Positions 1-11,320 of a DNA stretch of 64,000 nucleotides are shown here, in pieces. Numbering within the stretch: position 1 is the first letter of the stretch; each line of letters opens with the position of its first letter. The notes under the pieces are model-generated. The model did not search any database and had not been told where the DNA came from. It was given only the letters and a program-made list of their open reading frames with translations. The stretch covers positions 1,116,001-1,180,000 of the forward strand of contig NZ_CP104973.1 of assembly GCF_025452195.1 (NCBI RefSeq), given 5' to 3'. The translations under genes were made by a program, and so were the position numbers. This DNA is from Phyllobacterium zundukense (GTDB lineage Bacteria > Pseudomonadota > Alphaproteobacteria > Rhizobiales > Rhizobiaceae).

Positions 1-239
1 ATGGTCATTATTGTGATCATGGTCATCATAAAGCCATTTTGATCGATAATAAAAATTTTGGTCAGTGATCAATACCACTGATGAAATCTCTTGCCCTTAT
101 GGTCATGATTGGCTAGACAAGGGCCTCCTCTCCGGAAATACCGCCACAGCAATCTTCGGCCATTTTTAGTGGCACTGCATTCAGGCATCGTCATTTCCCT
201 TTCTCATTTCACACCAATAGAATTAAGAGTTCCGCACAC
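1..239. other. AT-rich region upstream of rho, no gene seen
   Basis: The stretch before rho has stops in all frames and no supported gene. The octamer atggtcat occurs three times (1-8, 19-26, 99-106), twice within a very AT-rich segment. The region probably holds the rho promoter and untranslated leader, but no -35/-10 pair can be fixed by eye. In related genomes heme biosynthesis genes lie on this side of rho; none of them enters the window. Confidence 0.4.
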
Positions 240-1505
240 ATGCAGGAAATGAAACTACAAGAACTCAAGAACAAGACCGCGGTTGATCTTCTCGCCTTTG
301 CCGAATCGCTCGAGGTTGAAAACGCCAGCGTCATGCGCAAACAGGAGTTGATGTTTGCGATCTTGAAAAAATTAGCCTCGCAGGAGGTAGAAATCATTGG
401 CGAAGGCGTGGTCGAGATTTTGCAAGATGGCTTCGGCTTCATGCGCTCTGCCAATGCCAATTATCTGCCGGGCCCCGATGACATCTATATTTCGCCATCG
501 CAGATCCGGCGTTTTTCGCTGAAGACAGGCGATACGGTAGAAGGCCCAATACGCGGACCGAAGGAAGGTGAGCGCTATTTTGCTCTACTCAAGGTTAATA
601 CCGTCAACTTCGAAGATCCCGAAAAAATCCGCCACAAGATTCATTTTGACAATCTGACGCCGCTCTATCCAAACGAGCGCTTCAAAATGGAACTAGAGAA
701 TCCGACCACCAAGGATCTTTCCGCTCGCGTCATCGATCTTGTCGCACCACTCGGCAAAGGCCAGCGCGGACTGATTGTTGCGCCGCCCCGCACCGGTAAA
801 ACCGTGCTCTTGCAGAATATCGCGCATTCGATCACTGCCAATCATCCGGAATGCTATCTTATAGTGCTTCTGATCGACGAACGCCCGGAAGAAGTGACCG
901 ACATGCAGCGCTCGGTGAAGGGCGAAGTCGTGTCGTCGACTTTCGATGAGCCGGCCTCGCGCCACGTACAGGTCGCCGAGATGGTTATCGAGAAGGCGAA
1001 GCGTCTCGTCGAACACGGCCGCGATGTTGTCATTCTGCTCGATTCCATTACCCGGCTTGGCCGCGCCTACAACACGGTTGTGCCCTCATCAGGTAAGGTC
1101 TTGACCGGCGGTGTCGACGCCAATGCCCTGCAGCGGCCGAAGCGTTTCTTTGGTGCTGCGCGTAATATCGAAGAAGGCGGTTCGCTGACGATTATCGCGA
1201 CGGCGCTGATCGATACAGGCAGCCGTATGGATGAAGTCATCTTCGAAGAGTTCAAGGGTACGGGCAACTCCGAAATCGTGCTCGACCGCAAGGTCGCCGA
1301 CAAGCGTATCTTCCCGTCCATGGATATTCTGAAATCCGGTACGCGCAAGGAAGACCTTCTTGTACCGCGTCAGGATCTGCAGAAGATTTTCGTTCTGCGC
1401 CGTATTCTTGCTCCCATGGGCACGACAGATGCGATCGAATTTCTTATCGACAAGCTCAAGCAGACCAAGACCAATGGTGAATTCTTCGATTCGATGAATA
1501 CGTAA
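240..1505 (+). CDS. rho: Transcription termination factor Rho
   Basis: Hexameric RNA helicase/ATPase that terminates transcription at C-rich untranslated RNA. The 421-residue length is normal for the family. The N-terminal Rho domain is followed by the cold-shock-like RNA-binding domain with the RNP1-like motif GFGFMRS (residues 64-70). The ATPase core has the Walker A motif APPRTGKT (181-188) and a Walker B strand ending VVILLDS (263-269). The start [13 protein letters not shown] matches the usual alphaproteobacterial N-terminus. It converges with the DUF255 gene, with only three bases between the two ends. Confidence 0.98.
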   Translation: MQEMKLQELKNKTAVDLLAFAESLEVENASVMRKQELMFAILKKLASQEVEIIGEGVVEILQDGFGFMRSANANYLPGPDDIYISPSQIRRFSLKTGDTVEGPIRGPKEGERYFALLKVNTVNFEDPEKIRHKIHFDNLTPLYPNERFKMELENPTTKDLSARVIDLVAPLGKGQRGLIVAPPRTGKTVLLQNIAHSITANHPECYLIVLLIDERPEEVTDMQRSVKGEVVSSTFDEPASRHVQVAEMVIEKAKRLVEHGRDVVILLDSITRLGRAYNTVVPSSGKVLTGGVDANALQRPKRFFGAARNIEEGGSLTIIATALIDTGSRMDEVIFEEFKGTGNSEIVLDRKVADKRIFPSMDILKSGTRKEDLLVPRQDLQKIFVLRRILAPMGTTDAIEFLIDKLKQTKTNGEFFDSMNT

Positions 1506-1508
1506 CGT

Positions 1509-3518
<2,010 letters not shown>

Positions 3519-3582
3519 CGAAATTGCAACACCCTTTTCGAATGAAACACGACAGTCTATCAAGGCCTAGTGTAGGCGTGGA

Positions 3583-4926
3583 TTGAATGAAATGGAACAG
3601 AACCATATTTTTGGCGATACGATTTTCGCCCTCTCGAGCGGCAGGCTTCCCTCCGGCGTGGCTGTCATACGCATCTCCGGACCACAGACTCGATTCGTCA
3701 CCGAAACTATCTCCGTCCGACTTCCCCAGCCGAGAAGCGCAGCCCTGAGGTTCCTGAGGGATTCAGACGGCAGTCTCATTGATCGTGGACTGGTACTGTT
3801 CTTTCCAGCGCCGGCGAGCTTTACTGGCGAAGATTGCGCTGAGCTCCATCTTCACGGGGGCAAGGCCGTTGTCGACGCTATGATTACCGTCCTGTACAAA
3901 TTTGCCGGCTGCCGGTTGGCAGAGGCGGGAGAGTTTACCCGCCGAGCTTTTGCCAACGGCAAATTTGATCTGACAGTGGCTGAAGGCCTTGCCGACTTGA
4001 TAGCGGCGGAAACCGACGGCCAACGCAAGCTTGCGTTGCAGGTTTCTTCGGGAGCTCAAGCGAACCTCTATTCCTCTTGGCGCACCGAACTGATCCGCGC
4101 ACGCGCTTTGATCGAAGCAGAGCTCGATTTCGCGGATGAATCCGATGTCCCCGGATCAGTTTCCGATCAGGTTTGGGAGTCGATGCGCAACTTGGCCGAA
4201 CGCATTGGCAAGCACGTCGTAGATGGAAAACGCGGCGCGATGGTCCGCGACGGTTTTCGCGCGGTTATCGTCGGGGCACCGAATGCTGGCAAGTCCAGCC
4301 TCCTCAATGCGCTGGCGGGTCGCGATGTTGCTATTGTATCCGACGAGCCGGGAACGACGCGGGATCTGATAGAAATAAAGCTCGATCTGAATGGACTTCC
4401 GGTACTGGTCACTGATACGGCTGGCTTGCGCGAGACCGAAGGCAAGGTCGAGAAAATGGGGATCGACCGTGCTCTCGAACAAGCGTCGGCGGCGGATTTG
4501 GTCATTACGCTGACCGATCTATCGAATCCGGTGGAACCTAGGCTGAACGATGTTGCAGACGGCATAATCCTCCGCGTCGGCACAAAATCGGATCTCACCC
4601 AATCTCCCGGTGCTGCAGCGTATGATTTGGTCCTTTCCACTCGAACCGGAGAAGGACTGGACGATCTGTTGGAGATGCTTGCCAAACGAGTGGAACTTGC
4701 CGCTGGCAGTCTTTCGGACCCATTGCCCACACGCCGCCGCCACATGGAACTTCTGACGGAAACCGGCCGTGAGGTCACGGCTGCAGTTTACGACGAAGCC
4801 GCGCCTTTGGAAGTCCGGGCCGAATACCTCCGGCGCGCTTCACATTCATTGGGCAGGATAACCGGGGATGTGGATGTCGAAGATATACTGGACGTTGTCT
4901 TTTCGCAGTTCTGCATCGGAAAATGA
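3583..4926 (+). CDS. mnmE: tRNA modification GTPase MnmE (TrmE)
   Basis: With MnmG this GTPase makes the 5-aminomethyl or carboxymethylaminomethyl group on wobble uridine 34 of certain tRNAs. The N-terminal tetrahydrofolate-binding domain opens with DTIFALSSG. The inserted G domain has GAPNAGKS (G1, near residue 230), DTAGLRET (G3) and TKSD in place of the usual NKxD (G4). The protein ends in the family hallmark CIGK with its catalytic cysteine. A second ATG at 3592 is also possible as the start. The stop codon lies within a parS site. Confidence 0.97.
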   Translation: MNEMEQNHIFGDTIFALSSGRLPSGVAVIRISGPQTRFVTETISVRLPQPRSAALRFLRDSDGSLIDRGLVLFFPAPASFTGEDCAELHLHGGKAVVDAMITVLYKFAGCRLAEAGEFTRRAFANGKFDLTVAEGLADLIAAETDGQRKLALQVSSGAQANLYSSWRTELIRARALIEAELDFADESDVPGSVSDQVWESMRNLAERIGKHVVDGKRGAMVRDGFRAVIVGAPNAGKSSLLNALAGRDVAIVSDEPGTTRDLIEIKLDLNGLPVLVTDTAGLRETEGKVEKMGIDRALEQASAADLVITLTDLSNPVEPRLNDVADGIILRVGTKSDLTQSPGAAAYDLVLSTRTGEGLDDLLEMLAKRVELAAGSLSDPLPTRRRHMELLTETGREVTAAVYDEAAPLEVRAEYLRRASHSLGRITGDVDVEDILDVVFSQFCIGK

Positions 4927-4939
4927 TTCACGTGAAACA
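4924..4939. other. parS centromere site 1 (15/16 match)
   Basis: TGATTCACGTGAAACA differs from the bacterial parS consensus TGTTTCACGTGAAACA only at position 3. The first three bases are the TGA stop codon of mnmE, which may explain the deviation, since the stop must be kept. ParB encoded at 9156-10064 is the expected ligand. The site is about 740 bp from parS site 2. Confidence 0.85.
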
Positions 4940-4968
4940 TATCCAGCGATGGATAGAGTCGCTGGTTA

Positions 4969-5148
4969 TGCTGTGCGTGGTTCGACAAGCTCACCATGAG
5001 GGAGGTGGGTGGGCTGCACGATAACCTGCAATGTTGCGACAGCCACACGACAACCGGCCGCGTCGCGACAGGCATCAACGGTGCTGTTCCTTGCTCCCTG
5101 CAATCAACCCACCTCCCTCATGGTGAGCCTGTCGAAGGGCGCACAGCA
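4969..5148. repeat. Imperfect 50-bp inverted repeat pair (REP/MITE-like)
   Basis: The left arm (4969-5018) and the reverse complement of the right arm (5099-5148) match at 43 of 50 positions, including an uninterrupted 22-bp core, around an 80-bp centre. The core contains ttcgacaagctcaccatgag, or caggctc in the second arm, a sequence style known from dispersed extragenic repeats of proteobacteria. No ORF in the element looks real. It resembles a paired REP or small non-autonomous element inserted just after mnmE; copy number elsewhere in the genome cannot be judged here. Confidence 0.7.
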
Positions 5149-5257
5149 GCATTGCCATCCGGCAAATCAAGCAGCCTTAAAGGTACCCGCTCGAACCTCC
5201 GGACAAAAATAATCATGGCTGTTTATCCACGCCCCTGAAACCTGAGCTATCCTATGC

Positions 5258-5583
5258 CCGTCCTTTCCATGGGGAGCTGCTTCCGGAGCCGTTCGAAAGT
5301 GGGGAAGGACGGCGTGTCAGCGGGCGGGCAACGGACCCGAGCGCTGGCCGACCTGTTCGTCTTCGGAGGTCAATCTGCGCATTCCAGGCAGATATTGCCT
5401 CCATTGTTGACGCCAACGCCAATCGTGCGGACACTGCACCGACGGCGACGATGGGCCCGGACTCCAGGCGTTCATCCACTCGCCCTTCGGAACAAGCAGA
5501 AGCTGGCCGGCAGGGGGAAAACGTTAGCGGGCGGTCTTCGGATCGCATTATTTATCTACCAAGACGCGCTTCGACGACCGCCC
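5258..5583. repeat. Structured intergenic island, probable repetitive element
   Basis: This GC-rich stretch between mnmE and mnmG is open on both strands (5254-5619 forward, 5252-5548 reverse), but both translations are rich in Arg, Ser and Pro and lack recognisable domains. It has a hairpin near each end: ccgtcctt/aaggacgg (5258-5265/5305-5312) and gggcggtc/gaccgccc (5529-5536/5576-5583). I read it as a dispersed intergenic repeat rather than a gene. That reading is inference, since no second copy lies in the window. Confidence 0.4.
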
Positions 5584-5663
5584 GTCTTCCCACAATGCAA
5601 AGCAATGGCCAGACTCTGATGAGGGCGTGGCAATGCAAGTGCACGCATCGAATAAGGACAAAT

Positions 5664-5679
5664 TGTTTCACGTGAAACA
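5664..5679. other. parS centromere site 2 (perfect)
   Basis: TGTTTCACGTGAAACA, a 16/16 match to the consensus and a perfect palindrome, lies 81 bp upstream of the mnmG start. This is an intergenic position, so no coding constraint explains its conservation. ParB would nucleate here for origin segregation and condensin loading. Confidence 0.95.
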
Positions 5680-5760
5680 TGTCACACTCGCTTATACTTG
5701 ACTCACGACACGGTTTTGCCCATCAAGGCACAGATTCTGAATCTCTGAAAGTTCTGGCAC

Positions 5761-7626
5761 GTGGGAAACGCTTTTGACGTCATCATTATTGGTGGTGGCC
5801 ATGCCGGCTGTGAAGCAGCAGCGGCCTCCGCACGCGTTGGTGCAAAGACGGCACTGATAACACACCGTGCTGACACTATCGGTGTGATGTCGTGCAATCC
5901 GGCTATCGGGGGGCTGGGCAAGGGTCATCTCGTCCGCGAGATTGATGCCCTCGATGGGCTCATGGGCCGTGTGGCCGACGCGGCCGGGATCCAGTTTCGG
6001 CTGCTCAATCGTCGAAAGGGCCCTGCCGTGCGCGGGCCGCGCACACAGGCCGATCGCAAACTCTATCGCGTAGCTATGCAACTGGCGATTGCCGAGCAAA
6101 GCAATTTAACCGTGATTGAAGGTGGCGCCGACGATCTCGCTGTCGAGGATGGCAGTGTCATCGGAGTCCAACTGATGGATGGGCGTGTGCTGTCCTGCAG
6201 ATCAGTAGTATTGACAACGGGAACATTTCTGCGGGGTCTCATTCATATTGGAGAGAAGCAGATACCTGCGGGACGTATGGGCGAGGCCCCTGCTCTTGGC
6301 CTCTCAGCAACCTTGGCAAAGCATGAGTTTGCGCTTGGTCGTTTGAAAACGGGAACGCCGCCAAGGCTCGACGGTCGTTCGATCGATTGGCGTAGCCTGG
6401 ATATGCAATCCGCCGATGCGGATCCCTCGCCGTTCTCGCTGATGACGGATTCGATCCGGAACCCGCAGATTGATTGCGGAATCACGCGAACGACGCCAGA
6501 AACACATGCAATCATTCGGGCGAACTTGCATCGATCCGCCATGTATTCCGGCTCCATCGAAGGTATCGGCCCGCGTTATTGTCCATCCGTCGAGGATAAA
6601 ATTGTAAAGTTTGGTGATCGGGATGGACACCAGATATTTCTAGAGCCTGAGGGCCTCGACGATAACACGGTCTATCCGAACGGCATCTCGACCTCGCTGC
6701 CGGAGGACGTCCAGCGCGATCTTTTGCAGACAATACCGGGCTTGGAACGGGCTGTTATGCTGCAGCCAGGCTACGCCATCGAGTACGATTTTATCGATCC
6801 ACGTGAGCTTGATCGCGGCTTGCAAACACGCCGTATTTCTGGCCTGTTCTTGGCAGGCCAGATCAATGGAACCACGGGTTATGAGGAAGCCGCTGCACAA
6901 GGTTTGCTCGCTGGTCTTAATGCTGCTCGCCTCGCCGGCGGTTCTTCTCCGGTCATTATTCAGCGGACGGAAGCCTATATTGGCGTCATGGTCGACGATC
7001 TTACGTCGCGTGGCGTAAGCGAACCATACCGCATGTTTACATCCCGGGCGGAATTCCGGTTGTCGCTTCGTGCGGATAATGCCGATGAACGTTTGACGCC
7101 AATGGCTGAACGGCTTGGTATTCTCGGTGCGCCCCGCAAAGAACGCTTTGCCGACCGGACGCGTCACCTTGATGCGGCGCGCGAGCTCGCAAAAGGATTG
7201 ACGATCACTCCCAATGCGGCAGCGCGGGTGGATCTCCATTTGAACCAGGATGGCATCCGGCGCTCGGCCTACGACCTGCTGGCGTTCCCCGACGTCGACT
7301 TTGTGCGTCTTAAGCAAATTTGGCCAGAGCTTGGCGGGATCAATGGCCGTGTTGCCGATGCACTGGAGATCGAAGCACAGTACGCGGTTTATCTCGACCG
7401 TCAGAAGGCCGATGTGGCCGCCATGGAGCGCGAGGAAGCCTTACTGATACCGCAGTCGATTGATTTTTCCAAAACACCGGGTCTGTCGAATGAGCTTAGG
7501 CAAAAATTGAAGCAGCGGCAGCCGCGTTCGCTTGCTGAAGCGCAGCGTATCGATGGCATGACCCCCGCAGCCATGGCTCTCATCATTACGCAGATCCGCC
7601 GGACTGCTAGGCGTGAAGTTGCGTGA
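5761..7626 (+). CDS. mnmG: tRNA uridine-34 modification enzyme MnmG (GidA)
   Basis: FAD-dependent partner of MnmE in wobble-uridine carboxymethylaminomethylation of tRNA. The N-terminal dinucleotide-binding motif [10 protein letters not shown] (residues 11-20) is followed by the GidA signature [12 protein letters not shown]. The 621-residue length is typical, and the C-terminal helical domain that contacts MnmE is present. The start is GTG; no in-frame ATG lies close enough upstream. The 3' end overlaps the rsmG start by four bases (GTGA), implying translational coupling. Confidence 0.97.
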   Translation: MGNAFDVIIIGGGHAGCEAAAASARVGAKTALITHRADTIGVMSCNPAIGGLGKGHLVREIDALDGLMGRVADAAGIQFRLLNRRKGPAVRGPRTQADRKLYRVAMQLAIAEQSNLTVIEGGADDLAVEDGSVIGVQLMDGRVLSCRSVVLTTGTFLRGLIHIGEKQIPAGRMGEAPALGLSATLAKHEFALGRLKTGTPPRLDGRSIDWRSLDMQSADADPSPFSLMTDSIRNPQIDCGITRTTPETHAIIRANLHRSAMYSGSIEGIGPRYCPSVEDKIVKFGDRDGHQIFLEPEGLDDNTVYPNGISTSLPEDVQRDLLQTIPGLERAVMLQPGYAIEYDFIDPRELDRGLQTRRISGLFLAGQINGTTGYEEAAAQGLLAGLNAARLAGGSSPVIIQRTEAYIGVMVDDLTSRGVSEPYRMFTSRAEFRLSLRADNADERLTPMAERLGILGAPRKERFADRTRHLDAARELAKGLTITPNAAARVDLHLNQDGIRRSAYDLLAFPDVDFVRLKQIWPELGGINGRVADALEIEAQYAVYLDRQKADVAAMEREEALLIPQSIDFSKTPGLSNELRQKLKQRQPRSLAEAQRIDGMTPAAMALIITQIRRTARREVA

Positions 7627-8267
7627 GTTCCAGCCGGGAAAAACGCCTGCAAGACGTATTGTCCAGTGTTTCACGTGAAACAGTGGATAACCTTCTCGAT
7701 TTTGAAGCGTTGTTCCGCAAGTGGTCAAAAGCTATCAATCTGGCATCGCCCTCAACACTCGATCAGCTATGGGAACGGCATATCGTGGACAGCGCCCAAC
7801 TTTTCGACATGGCGCCAAATGCTTTGAAGTGGCTGGATCTTGGTTCCGGTGGAGGGTTTCCCGGCATTGTATTGGCAATCCTTCTCAAGCAACGAGCGGG
7901 GGCCGGTATAGATCTGGTCGAAAGTAATGGTAAGAAAGCCGCCTTTTTGCGTACAGCGATTGGCCGGTTCTCCGCTCCTGCCACCGTCCATGCTATGCGA
8001 ATCGATGCTGCATGGGCCAGAATAGCTACCCCGGACGTTATAACAGCCCGCGCTCTCGCCCCTTTAAGCGGGTTGTTCACCCTTGCGGAGCCTTGGTTGA
8101 AGCAGGATTCGGTAGGCCTTTTTCAAAAAGGGCGGGATTACCGAAGGGAAATTGAGGAAAGCCGTGACGCATGGTCGTTTGATCTGGTAGAACGTGTCAG
8201 TGCCGTCGACAAAGATTCTGTTGTGCTACAAGTAAGCCATTTGCGACGGAAAGACACGAACCAATAG
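7623..8267 (+). CDS. rsmG: 16S rRNA (guanine-527-N7)-methyltransferase RsmG (GidB)
   Basis: Methylates G527 of 16S rRNA using S-adenosylmethionine; loss gives low-level streptomycin resistance in known bacteria. The SAM-binding motif [11 protein letters not shown] starts near residue 70. The length of 214 is normal. The GTG start overlaps the mnmG stop. Codons 16-20 (VSRET) are written by a perfect parS site, so this N-terminal segment serves both as protein and as centromere. The parA gene follows after 54 bp. Confidence 0.96.
   Translation: MSSSREKRLQDVLSSVSRETVDNLLDFEALFRKWSKAINLASPSTLDQLWERHIVDSAQLFDMAPNALKWLDLGSGGGFPGIVLAILLKQRAGAGIDLVESNGKKAAFLRTAIGRFSAPATVHAMRIDAAWARIATPDVITARALAPLSGLFTLAEPWLKQDSVGLFQKGRDYRREIEESRDAWSFDLVERVSAVDKDSVVLQVSHLRRKDTNQ
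7667..7682. other. parS centromere site 3 (perfect, inside rsmG)
   Basis: TGTTTCACGTGAAACA matches the consensus at 16/16 and lies in frame within rsmG, encoding Val-Ser-Arg-Glu-Thr at codons 16-20. It sits about 640 bp upstream of parA, 2.0 kb from site 2. Confidence 0.95.
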
Positions 8268-8280
8268 AATTTGCATTCGC

Positions 8281-8298
8281 TTGATCGTCCTCGATCAA
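8281..8298. promoter_or_regulatory. Inverted repeat in the parA leader
   Basis: ttgatcg-tcct-cgatcaa is a perfect 7-bp inverted repeat with a 4-nt loop, centred 32 bp before the parA start and just after the rsmG stop. It could be an operator for parAB autoregulation or an RNA hairpin affecting parA translation. No U-run follows, so it is not a typical terminator. Confidence 0.4.
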
Positions 8299-8321
8299 CG
8301 TTTTGCTCAGGAAGTCAAGCG

Positions 8322-9116
8322 ATGAACAGCCAGACTCGCATCATTACCATAGCCAATCAAAAGGGCGGAGTGGGTAAAACCACGACCGCCATCAACCTGG
8401 CCACGGCATTGGCTGCTATTGGCGAGAGTGTATTGATTGTCGACCTTGATCCGCAGGGCAATGCCAGCACAGGGCTTGGAATCGATCGAAAAAATCGAAC
8501 TATATCGTCCTACGACGTCCTGATGCAGGTGGCTTCCGTCGAAGAAGCGGCTGTACCGACAGCGGTGCCGAATCTATCGCTAATTCCATCCACGCTGGAC
8601 CTACTTGGTGTCGAGATGGAGATTTCGAATGCCTCCGACCGTGCTACCCGGCTGCGCAAGGCGTTTCGCGGCGGTGTAGACGCATCTCCTTTTACCTACA
8701 TCTTGATTGATTGCCCTCCGTCGCTCAATCTATTGACAATGAATGCGATGGCTGCGGCCGATTCAGTTCTGGTTCCATTGCAGTGCGAGTTCTTCGCGCT
8801 TGAGGGATTAAGTCAGCTTCTGGAGACGGTCAATCAGGTCAGAGCGGCGCTTAATCCTAATCTGATGATCCAGGGGATCGTGCTCACCATGTTTGATGGA
8901 CGAAACAATCTTGCGACGCAGGTCGTCGATGATGTGCGCTCTTTCATGGGCGACAAGGTTTACCGGACCGTCATACCGCGCAATGTTCGGGTTTCCGAGG
9001 CGCCGTCCTATGGAATTCCAGCGATTCTGTACGATCTGAAATGCGCGGGCAGCCAGGCTTATTTGCAACTCGCATCAGAGGTTATTCAAAGAGAGCGGCA
9101 TCTGCGTGCAGCCTGA
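8322..9116 (+). CDS. parA: Chromosome partitioning ATPase ParA
   Basis: ParA/Soj ATPase that moves ParB-parS origin complexes toward the new pole by a nucleoid-bound gradient. The deviant Walker A motif KGGVGKTT begins at residue 14, and the Walker A' region (VDLDPQGN) follows. The frame is open from 8271, but the family start MNSQTRIITIANQ has a good upstream purine-rich site (caggaag), giving 264 residues. It is followed after 39 bp by parB, and the two form the usual operon. Confidence 0.96.
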   Translation: MNSQTRIITIANQKGGVGKTTTAINLATALAAIGESVLIVDLDPQGNASTGLGIDRKNRTISSYDVLMQVASVEEAAVPTAVPNLSLIPSTLDLLGVEMEISNASDRATRLRKAFRGGVDASPFTYILIDCPPSLNLLTMNAMAAADSVLVPLQCEFFALEGLSQLLETVNQVRAALNPNLMIQGIVLTMFDGRNNLATQVVDDVRSFMGDKVYRTVIPRNVRVSEAPSYGIPAILYDLKCAGSQAYLQLASEVIQRERHLRAA

Positions 9117-9155
9117 TCGATTCGAAGACGAAACATTTATGAGAGCCCACTTAAA

Positions 9156-10064
9156 ATGAATGAAGACCTGTCAAAAAAACGTTTGGGCCGCGGTCTGGCA
9201 GCCCTGATAGGCGAGATGGACCGTGTGCCTGATGAGGCCGGTTCACAGTCCATTTCGCCTTTGGATCGTCAAGTTCCCATCGAATTCATAACCCGAAATC
9301 CTCGCAACCCGCGCCGCCTGTTTACAGAAGGCGATCTGGAAGATCTGACGCAATCGATACGCGAGCATGGCATTGTCCAGCCCGTGGTCGTTCGTCCGGC
9401 AAAGGATTCTCCTGGCCATTACGAGTTGATCGCGGGCGAACGCCGCTGGCGTGCGGCTCAGCGCGCCGGCCTCGCGACAGTTCCAGTCATTGTCCGCGAA
9501 GTTGATGATCGCGTCGCGCTCGAGCTTGCAATTATCGAGAACGTGCAGCGTGCTGACCTTAACCCGATTGAAGAAGGTATGGGATATCAACAGCTTATCG
9601 ATGATCACGAATATACCCAGGCTGATCTGGCGCAGGTGATCGGCAAGAGCCGCAGTCACGTTGCCAATACGCTGCGACTGCTCAAACTGCCTGATTCAGT
9701 GCGCGACATGATTACAAATGGATCGTTGTCGGCCGGCCATGCTCGCACCCTCATCACCACCGAAGACCCGAGTGGGCTTGCCGAAAAAATCGTCAGGGAT
9801 GGCTTGTCGGTACGCCAGGCCGAAGCGCTTGCGCAGGATGGCGGCAAGCCGTCAGCCATCAAGCGGAAAGCCGAACCCGGAGAGGGGAAGGACGCGGATA
9901 CCAAGGCCCTGGAGAAACTGCTTTCGGATGTCATGGGAATGCGCGTATCGGTCAATCACGTGAACAATGGTGGCGATGTGCGCATCCATTATACGACGCT
10001 GGAGCAGCTTGATGAGATCTGCCAACGTCTTCAAAATCGCGCAAAATGGGGCGGTCTAGCCTGA
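9156..10064 (+). CDS. parB: Chromosome partitioning protein ParB
   Basis: CTP-dependent DNA clamp that loads at parS and spreads. The N-terminal LGRGLAALIG peptide (the ParA-stimulating region) is followed by the ParB/sulfiredoxin-like CTPase domain with GERRWRA (near residue 93) and by a helix-turn-helix parS reader (IGKSRSHVANTLRLL). The C-terminal dimerisation domain is present. Length of 302 is normal. Three parS sites lie 1.5-4.2 kb upstream. It converges on holA across 9 bp. Confidence 0.97.
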   Translation: MNEDLSKKRLGRGLAALIGEMDRVPDEAGSQSISPLDRQVPIEFITRNPRNPRRLFTEGDLEDLTQSIREHGIVQPVVVRPAKDSPGHYELIAGERRWRAAQRAGLATVPVIVREVDDRVALELAIIENVQRADLNPIEEGMGYQQLIDDHEYTQADLAQVIGKSRSHVANTLRLLKLPDSVRDMITNGSLSAGHARTLITTEDPSGLAEKIVRDGLSVRQAEALAQDGGKPSAIKRKAEPGEGKDADTKALEKLLSDVMGMRVSVNHVNNGGDVRIHYTTLEQLDEICQRLQNRAKWGGLA

Positions 10065-10073
10065 CGAAGTTGT

Positions 10074-11123
10074 TCATCGACTATTGCGCGCTACCCGAGC
10101 TGCCTCGGCGGCGAGGGCAATCATGGATTGCCGGATAATCGGGACGGCCAGCGCCGCATTGCGCCGGCTCTCAAGGACCGTCCTCTGCAATCGCTCGATG
10201 GCACGCGTGCATGATTGCGTCGTCCAAAACCGAAGGGCAGTCTCCACCAGTTTTTTTCGTGCGAAGAAAATCGGGGGTCTGGCAGACGTAACGGCGAGGT
10301 TCGCGGTCTTTCCTTCGTTTTCCATGCCGTAACGTAACGTTTGTAACGACTGAAACTGGCGGATTGCGGCGCTGAGGACAAGAAAACTTGACGAACCGGT
10401 CCCGATGACGCGATCAAATGCGTGGGTGAAATCGACGATGTTGCCAACCATCATCGCATCGACAATTGTCTCATAAGAGACGGCGCTGACGTCCCCGATG
10501 ATCTCGCGCACATCGTCAATAGAGATGCGCTCTTTGCCGTATGCGTAAAGGCAAATCTTGTCGAGCTCGGCTCGTGTGGCGAGACGATCACCGCCAAGGC
10601 TTTCCTTCAGGAGATTGCGAGCGTCAAGCGCGATCTGCAGCTGGTTCTTCGCCAGCACATCGTCAATAGTGCCATCAATTCCACGTGCATCATCGCTATA
10701 GCAGGGAAGGGCCATAGCGCTGGAGCTCTGCTCGACGATGCCACGCAAGCCCGCGCCCTTCTTCAGATCCCCGGCTTCGACCAGGATAAACGTGTCAGTG
10801 GGCGGGTTTTTGGCAAGAAACCCAAGGGCGTCTGCCAACCCTTTCTGGCCTGCCGCGCTGCGCACCCAGATCAAACGCTCGCCACCAAACATGGAAATCG
10901 TGTTTGCCTCGTCAGAAAGCCTGCCTGGCTCGGCGTTGATATCGTCGGCATCAAGTCGAATGACTGCAAAGGGGTCGTCTTTCGCAAGGCCGGTGAGCTT
11001 GATGAAAAGATCGGCTCGCTCACTCACAAGACCTTTGTCCGGTCCGTAAAGCAGAACGATGGGGTAGGCGCGATCCAGCCTTTTCAGGAAAGAATCAACC
11101 TCGTGCGCTTTCTTTTGTGCCAT
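10074..11123 (-). CDS. holA: DNA polymerase III subunit delta
   Basis: Clamp-loader subunit that opens the beta sliding clamp. The 349-residue protein has the delta-subunit AAA-like N-terminal fold (VLLYGPDKGLVSERAD) without a functional Walker A motif, as expected, and a helical C-terminal collar domain. It starts with MAQKKAHEVDSFL. In related genomes holA also sits next to parB in the convergent orientation. Nothing abnormal was seen. Confidence 0.93.
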   Translation of the reverse strand: MAQKKAHEVDSFLKRLDRAYPIVLLYGPDKGLVSERADLFIKLTGLAKDDPFAVIRLDADDINAEPGRLSDEANTISMFGGERLIWVRSAAGQKGLADALGFLAKNPPTDTFILVEAGDLKKGAGLRGIVEQSSSAMALPCYSDDARGIDGTIDDVLAKNQLQIALDARNLLKESLGGDRLATRAELDKICLYAYGKERISIDDVREIIGDVSAVSYETIVDAMMVGNIVDFTHAFDRVIGTGSSSFLVLSAAIRQFQSLQTLRYGMENEGKTANLAVTSARPPIFFARKKLVETALRFWTTQSCTRAIERLQRTVLESRRNAALAVPIIRQSMIALAAEAARVARNSR

Positions 11124-11202
11124 GGCATGGGTTTACCCATTTCACCAAGGATTGCAATTGCGACGTGGTCCGCCAGCATCAACTGCCGTGCCCCTAAACA
11201 GC

Positions 11203-11232
11203 AAAAAGGCCCAGGTAAACCTGAGCCTTTTG
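11203..11232 (-). terminator. Rho-independent terminator of tRNA-Gly
   Basis: On the minus strand, GGCTCAGG-TTTA-CCTGGGCC (one T-G pair) is followed by TTTTTGCTGTTT. It lies 14 bp downstream of the tRNA-Gly 3' end and ends the tRNA transcript before holA. Confidence 0.75.
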
Positions 11233-11245
11233 AACTTCGGACAAC

Positions 11246-11320
11246 TGGAGCGGGAGAAGGGATTCGAACCCTCGACCCCAACCTTGGCAAGGTTGTGCTC
11301 TACCCCTGAGCTACTCCCGC
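11246..11320 (-). tRNA. tRNA-Gly (anticodon GCC)
   Basis: The minus strand reads a complete 75-nt tRNA with encoded CCA. The acceptor stem is GCGGGAG/CTCCCGC, the D arm contains AGCTCAGGGGTAGAGC, the anticodon stem-loop CAACCTTGCCAAGGTTG carries GCC, and the T arm contains GGTTCGAATCC. GCC reads the glycine codons GGC and GGU. No other tRNA is seen nearby. Confidence 0.97.

Noticed and set aside
5254..5619. ORFs on both strands in the mnmE-mnmG gap as genes
   Set aside because: Basic, low-quality translations, no ribosome-binding site, hairpins inside; treated as a repeat-like island.
9955..9972. cacgtgaac in parB as a fourth parS
   Set aside because: Outer bases of the palindrome do not match; several mismatches in both arms.
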